Assembly (NCBI RefSeq): GCF_014204515.1
Contig: NZ_JACHLI010000058.1
Location: 1-24,675, forward strand
Origin: Pseudomonas nitroreducens
GTDB lineage: Bacteria; Pseudomonadota; Gammaproteobacteria; Pseudomonadales; Pseudomonadaceae
DNA: 24,675 nt
Direction: 5' to 3'
The notes under the pieces: generated by a model
What the model was told of the DNA's origin: nothing
The model's input: the letters and a program-made list of their open reading frames with translations, nothing else
Databases searched by the model: none
Program-made: the position numbers and the translations under genes
Shown: positions 22,490-24,675 of the stretch, piece by piece
How the letters are laid out: the number at the start of each line of letters is the position of its first letter
Position numbering within the stretch: position 1 is the stretch's first letter

Positions 22490-22518
22490 TTGTGCCAATT
22501 CGGCAGCGAGATTATAGG
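22490..22518 (+). promoter_or_regulatory. sigma-70-like promoter of the HEPN-like/Phd operon
   Basis: TTGTGC (22490-22495), a 17-base spacer and TATAGG (22513-22518). It starts five bases after the palindrome and would give a transcript beginning almost at the ATG at 22527, so either the message has nearly no leader or the real boxes are shifted by a few bases. Confidence 0.4.
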
Positions 22519-22526
22519 GTGGTTCC

Positions 22527-23108
22527 ATGGTGGGAGCTGATGCGGCGGGCATCTCAGTTTCAGTTGCGAGTGCGTCTTCGAGAAATACATGCCTCGGTTC
22601 GGGACCAATCGCGTCGCCCCAGTCTGAAATCTCGCTTCCGTTATCCGAGGAAGAGTTGAAGGCTTTCGTTGGAAACGTAACAGGACGCCGTGTCATGGAG
22701 CTTTCCCGCTTCGAGCTCCACCTCGACCTTTGCCTCCGCCATCTGGTGGGCGGCAGCGAGCCGGTGCTACTCAATCCATTGATCGAACGCCTGTCCCTGA
22801 AGGCGAAGATGGATGCCCTGCGGGAAGTCATCGCGCGCCGCCATGCCGGGGAGGCGGATTGCTTGCGCGAGTTCAATGCGTGGTACGCGGTGATGGATCG
22901 TATCCGCGCCAAGCGCAATGCGTTTATCCACGGCGGCTGGGTGTTCAATTACTACGAGCAGGAAGTCGTCAACCTCGCCCCAGGCCTACCGGGTTCGATC
23001 ACACGAAAGGAGATCCGTTACAGCCTGTCGGCGCTGGAACAGGAACTGGTGGCGGCGGAAATGGCGGCGCGAGATTTTGTGGAGCTGCGGCGGCGGTGGG
23101 GCTTTTAA
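22527..23108 (+). CDS. uncharacterised protein with HEPN-like RNxxxH motif
   Basis: A 193-residue, mostly helical cytoplasmic protein that I cannot assign to a named family. After a Ser/Ala-rich N-terminus (about 45 residues) come several amphipathic helices: ELSRFELHLDLCLRHLVGG, LIERLSLKAKMDALREVIAR and LREFNAWYAVMDRIRAKRN. They are followed by R130-N-A-F-I-H135-G-G-W. Arg-x4-His after a helix, in the context RN.(F/L)(I/A)HG, is the HEPN ribonuclease-like signature. The overall pattern (helix pair, then RNxxxHG) agrees with small HEPN-like proteins, but I cannot show the fold by eye. The Shine-Dalgarno GGGTGG precedes ATG 22527; ATG 22695 is possible if the Ser/Ala-rich start is not translated. 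The Phd-type antitoxin gene follows by 17 bases, suggesting a toxin-antitoxin-like pair. Confidence 0.6.
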   Translation: MVGADAAGISVSVASASSRNTCLGSGPIASPQSEISLPLSEEELKAFVGNVTGRRVMELSRFELHLDLCLRHLVGGSEPVLLNPLIERLSLKAKMDALREVIARRHAGEADCLREFNAWYAVMDRIRAKRNAFIHGGWVFNYYEQEVVNLAPGLPGSITRKEIRYSLSALEQELVAAEMAARDFVELRRRWGF

Positions 23109-23125
23109 TCGGAGAGGGAGCGGAC

Positions 23126-23419
23126 ATGCGCGTTGTGGATTTCGCGGAGGTCGCGGAGGACTTGCAGACGGTCCTCGATGGCGTGGTTGCCGGGAGGCAA
23201 GGAGTCATCATTCGGGGAGAGACTGGCGCCGAGGTGGTGCTGCTCTCGATGGAGCAATTCAACGGCTTGATGGAAACGCTCCACCTGGTGAAATCGCCTG
23301 CGAATGCCGGCCATCTTGCGCGTTCACAGGCTCAGCTGGGGAGCCGGATTCACGAGCGGTTCAAGCCGCTGGGGGGCTTAGATATCAACAAGCTGGGCGG
23401 GGATGAAAAGAAGGATTGA
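23126..23419 (+). CDS. Phd/YefM-type antitoxin
   Basis: A 97-residue protein of the Phd/YefM antitoxin family. The N-terminal MRVVDFAEVAEDLQTVLDGV, the strand pair GVIIRGETGAEVVLLSMEQF, and METLHLVKSPANAGHLARSQ follow the YefM pattern, including the ETL.L..SP.N signature. The C-terminal 30 residues (HERFKPLGGLDINKLGGDEK) are longer and more charged than in YefM and would be the toxin-binding or flexible part. GGAGAGGGAG lies upstream of ATG 23126. No YoeB/RelE-type toxin follows; only 82 bases separate it from the tRNA fragment. The likely partner is therefore the upstream HEPN-like gene, or it is an orphan. Confidence 0.82.
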   Translation: MRVVDFAEVAEDLQTVLDGVVAGRQGVIIRGETGAEVVLLSMEQFNGLMETLHLVKSPANAGHLARSQAQLGSRIHERFKPLGGLDINKLGGDEKKD

Positions 23420-23454
23420 CCGGGCGGAAGGTGTGCAGCGCTGCACTTTTCTTC

Positions 23455-23494
23455 AGGCAAAAGAAAAGGGGTTTAGCTTTCGCTAAACCCCTTT
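23455..23494 (-). terminator. intrinsic terminator following the tRNA-Met fragment
   Basis: AAAGGGGTTTAGC - TTTC - GCTAAACCCCTTT is a perfect 13-bp stem (23465-23494). On the minus strand it is followed by a T-rich run (complement of 23455-23467). It lies 8 bases beyond the CCA end of the tRNA fragment, as a tRNA gene's own terminator would. It may also stop the antitoxin transcript from the left. Confidence 0.85.
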
Positions 23495-23501
23495 CGAGAT
23501 A

Positions 23502-23546
23502 TGGTGGCTACACCGGGACTTGAACCTGGGACATCAGCATTATGAA
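23502..23546 (-). pseudogene. 3' fragment (45 nt) of tRNA-Met; probable attachment-site junction
   Basis: On the minus strand the sequence runs TTCATAATGCTG (anticodon loop with CAT, then the 3' half of the anticodon stem), ATGTC (variable loop), CCAGG-TTCAAGT-CCCGG (T arm), TGTAGCC (3' acceptor strand) and ACCA. This is the 3' half of an elongator tRNA-Met. Immediately 5' the sequence (CCATGCGA) no longer matches a tRNA, and no GGCTACA acceptor partner or D-arm is present, so it is not functional. The break at the start of the anticodon loop is a known crossover position for tyrosine integrases. With the terminator still attached, it looks like the original 3' flank of a tRNA gene whose 5' part was displaced to the right. 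Confidence 0.82.
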
Positions 23547-23687
23547 TCGCATGGAGTGGCCATCGCTCACCCTCAGAGGCCCATATTTCGGGGCTTTCAG
23601 AGGGGCTGTTAGCCGGTTCAAACCCACTGTTTCACGCTGGCGCTATGATGTAGTCACCTCAATTTCGGGCACCCAAGGAAGGCTAAC

Positions 23688-24131
23688 GTGACCACGTCGG
23701 ATCGACCTCATATCACCGCTGTGGCGGTAACCCCTTTGACCTGCAGATTGGCTGAGGTCGTGGGAGTGAATTACGACTTGGATTCGCTGCAGGTGGAGGT
23801 ACAAGACCTCGAGGGCGAAGCTCGTTGGCAAATCACCTTCCCTGGAGTCGAAGGTTTCCGCGTTCTAGATGAAGGCGACCTTGGAGAGTTCTGGGGGCAC
23901 GTTCCCGGCCTGGTCATCGAGGTGACCGCTGGTGGCTGGTGGGAACAGGAGTGCTCAAGGGGCGGGTTCACTGCTCAATGGACCAAGAAAGTCCGAGAGT
24001 ATTTTGTAAGTGGCCAGAACGCCTGCGTGAGCGTGTTTTCATGGCGCGAGCCCAACATCTCGACCGAACTGCTCGCGACTCAATTGCCTGCGGAACTGTC
24101 GGATTCCGCGCCCCAGGAAATTCCGGAATGA
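23688..24131 (+). CDS. hypothetical protein, possible immunity-type protein
   Basis: A 147-residue acidic, soluble protein of unknown family. It appears beta-rich in its first 95 residues (LEGEARWQITFPGVEGFRVL and VPGLVIEVTAGGWWEQE), with several Trp residues. AAGGAAGG precedes the GTG at 23688, and a TATGAT box at 23644-23649 may be the promoter. The stop overlaps the barstar-like gene (ATGA), and small acidic proteins next to barstar genes are often immunity proteins, which is the only hint of role. Base composition is less GC-rich than the core genes, and the gene lies just inside the predicted integrated element. Confidence 0.65.
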   Translation: MTTSDRPHITAVAVTPLTCRLAEVVGVNYDLDSLQVEVQDLEGEARWQITFPGVEGFRVLDEGDLGEFWGHVPGLVIEVTAGGWWEQECSRGGFTAQWTKKVREYFVSGQNACVSVFSWREPNISTELLATQLPAELSDSAPQEIPE

Positions 24132-24415
24132 CGCGTCTGCAGATCGTTACGATTGATCTTGATGGCGTGCACGATAAAGAAGAATTGCATGGGCGTTTGG
24201 CGCAAGCCCTGAAGTTTCCCGATTGGTATGGCCGGAACTGGGATGCTTTCTGGGATGCCATCACGGGATTGGTGGATATGCCGGAGGTGCTGGAGTTGCA
24301 CGGGTGGTCTGCGTTTTCAGTGGCCATGCCCAACGAGTCAAACCAGCTGACTGAGCTGTTCGGCGAGATGAAGGAGAAATATCCGCGGTGGGCGCCAAGG
24401 GTTATCTACCGATAA
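24128..24415 (+). CDS. barstar-family ribonuclease inhibitor
   Basis: A 95-residue protein matching barstar (89 residues) across its length. IDLDGVHDKEELHGRLAQAL gives the first strand and helix, FPDWYGRNWDAFWDAITGLV corresponds to barstar's LPEYYGENLDALWDCLTGWV, and PEVLELHGWSAFSVAMP follows. The equivalents of barstar's Tyr29, Asp35 and Asp39 are present (WYG; WDAFWD). The family neutralises barnase-type RNases, often those at the tips of contact-dependent or type VI effectors. ATG 24128 overlaps the previous stop by four bases. No toxin gene is visible, so it is either an orphan immunity gene or its partner lies to the right. Confidence 0.9.
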   Translation: MTRLQIVTIDLDGVHDKEELHGRLAQALKFPDWYGRNWDAFWDAITGLVDMPEVLELHGWSAFSVAMPNESNQLTELFGEMKEKYPRWAPRVIYR

Positions 24416-24638
24416 TCAGCCATAAAAGCTGCGAACCTTTTGCCCGAATCTCACTTTATGCATGAGAGCCATCCGCGAGCCGCCGAAGCCCTGTAAGCCA
24501 GGCACTTCAAAGGCGACGAAACCTCATTTCAACCGGCTGATTCTGACAATACGCCTTTTGTAGTCACCCTAGACTCTTTATGGTTTGGCCCCCTGTATCT
24601 GAGGACAGGGCCTCACGCTTAAACTAGGAGATAGTCTT
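24416..24638. other. intergenic region with hairpin before the last gene
   Basis: I see no gene in these 223 bases. A hairpin with one bulge, GGCCCCCTGT - ATCTGAGG - ACAGGGCC (24587-24612), lies 27 bases before the start of the next reading frame and could be a leader hairpin. No clear terminator follows the barstar gene. Confidence 0.4.
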
Positions 24639-24675
24639 GTGACTGGTTTTAAGCGTATGCCCAATGGAAGTGATG
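24639..24675 (+). CDS. start of an unidentified gene (truncated by window edge)
   Basis: GTG 24639 is preceded by TAGGAGA about 6 bases upstream and opens a frame (VTGFKRMPNGSD) that continues past the edge. Twelve codons are too few to identify it, and the start is supported only by the Shine-Dalgarno. Confidence 0.45.
   Translation, partial: MTGFKRMPNGSD

Noticed and set aside
23420..23501. Small RelE/YoeB-type toxin after the Phd/YefM gene
   Set aside because: Only 82 bases separate the stop from the tRNA fragment, mostly terminator; no coding frame fits.
23502..23620. A complete tRNA gene on the minus strand
   Set aside because: The sequence 5' to the anticodon loop has no D-arm, and the only GGCTAAC nearby is not positioned or complementary as an acceptor strand. 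Only the 3' half is a tRNA.
1..24675. CRISPR array, insertion sequence or integrase gene
   Set aside because: No regularly spaced direct repeats and no transposase or integrase motifs were seen on either strand; the repeats present are inverted REP-type units.

Overview
The window is high-GC gammaproteobacterial DNA, almost certainly a Pseudomonas. The evidence is the 3' end of a Pseudomonas-type 5S rRNA at the left edge, Pseudomonas REP repeats of the GTAGGAGCGGACTC type, and the gene content letAB-like / mksBEF / holD / rimI / beta-carbonic anhydrase. From memory, this order resembles the region around rimI in P. aeruginosa. The extra genes and repeat types suggest a related species rather than P. 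aeruginosa itself; this is an inference.

Left part (1-9775): the end of an rRNA operon is followed by a three-gene overlapping operon. It encodes two half-size PqiA/LetA membrane proteins and a six-domain MCE protein (LetB/PqiB-like), probably an envelope lipid-transport tunnel. A repeat-rich gap (3771-4092) with back-to-back terminators and a REPIN separates it from the convergent mksF-mksE-mksB operon (minus strand), an MksBEF condensin. A conserved hypothetical gene lies divergent to mksF, and the shared control region holds a Vfr/CRP-like palindrome.

Middle (9776-19580): a tandem operon encodes three exported proteins that share an N-terminal LDDxEL..VSGQ block after the signal peptide. 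It is followed by holD (psi subunit of DNA polymerase III) overlapping rimI, then about 650 bp of mixed palindromic repeats. Next is an overlapping pair encoding an MAO-type flavin amine oxidase and a C69/secernin-type N-terminal-cysteine hydrolase. After that, a beta-carbonic anhydrase overlaps a decarboxylating beta-hydroxyacid dehydrogenase of the isocitrate/isopropylmalate family.

Right part (19581-24675): an accessory region of stress, toxin-antitoxin and immunity-type genes with less uniform codon use. It contains a FicA-Fic module with an easily missed 55-residue antitoxin gene, an SRAP abasic-site protein, and a membrane-anchored Mrr-like nuclease with a topoisomerase-type zinc finger. 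Next come a small HTH-like regulator and a perfect 11+8+11 bp palindrome, divergent from a two-gene operon pairing a possible HEPN-like protein (RNAFIH) with a Phd/YefM-type antitoxin. A 45-nt 3' fragment of a tRNA-Met with its terminator marks a probable integration junction. Beyond it lie an unknown small gene and an overlapping barstar-family immunity gene, and a last gene just begins at the right edge.

The best candidates for something undescribed are the HTH-palindrome-HEPN-like-Phd unit and the three-gene LDDxEL..VSGQ exported-protein operon.
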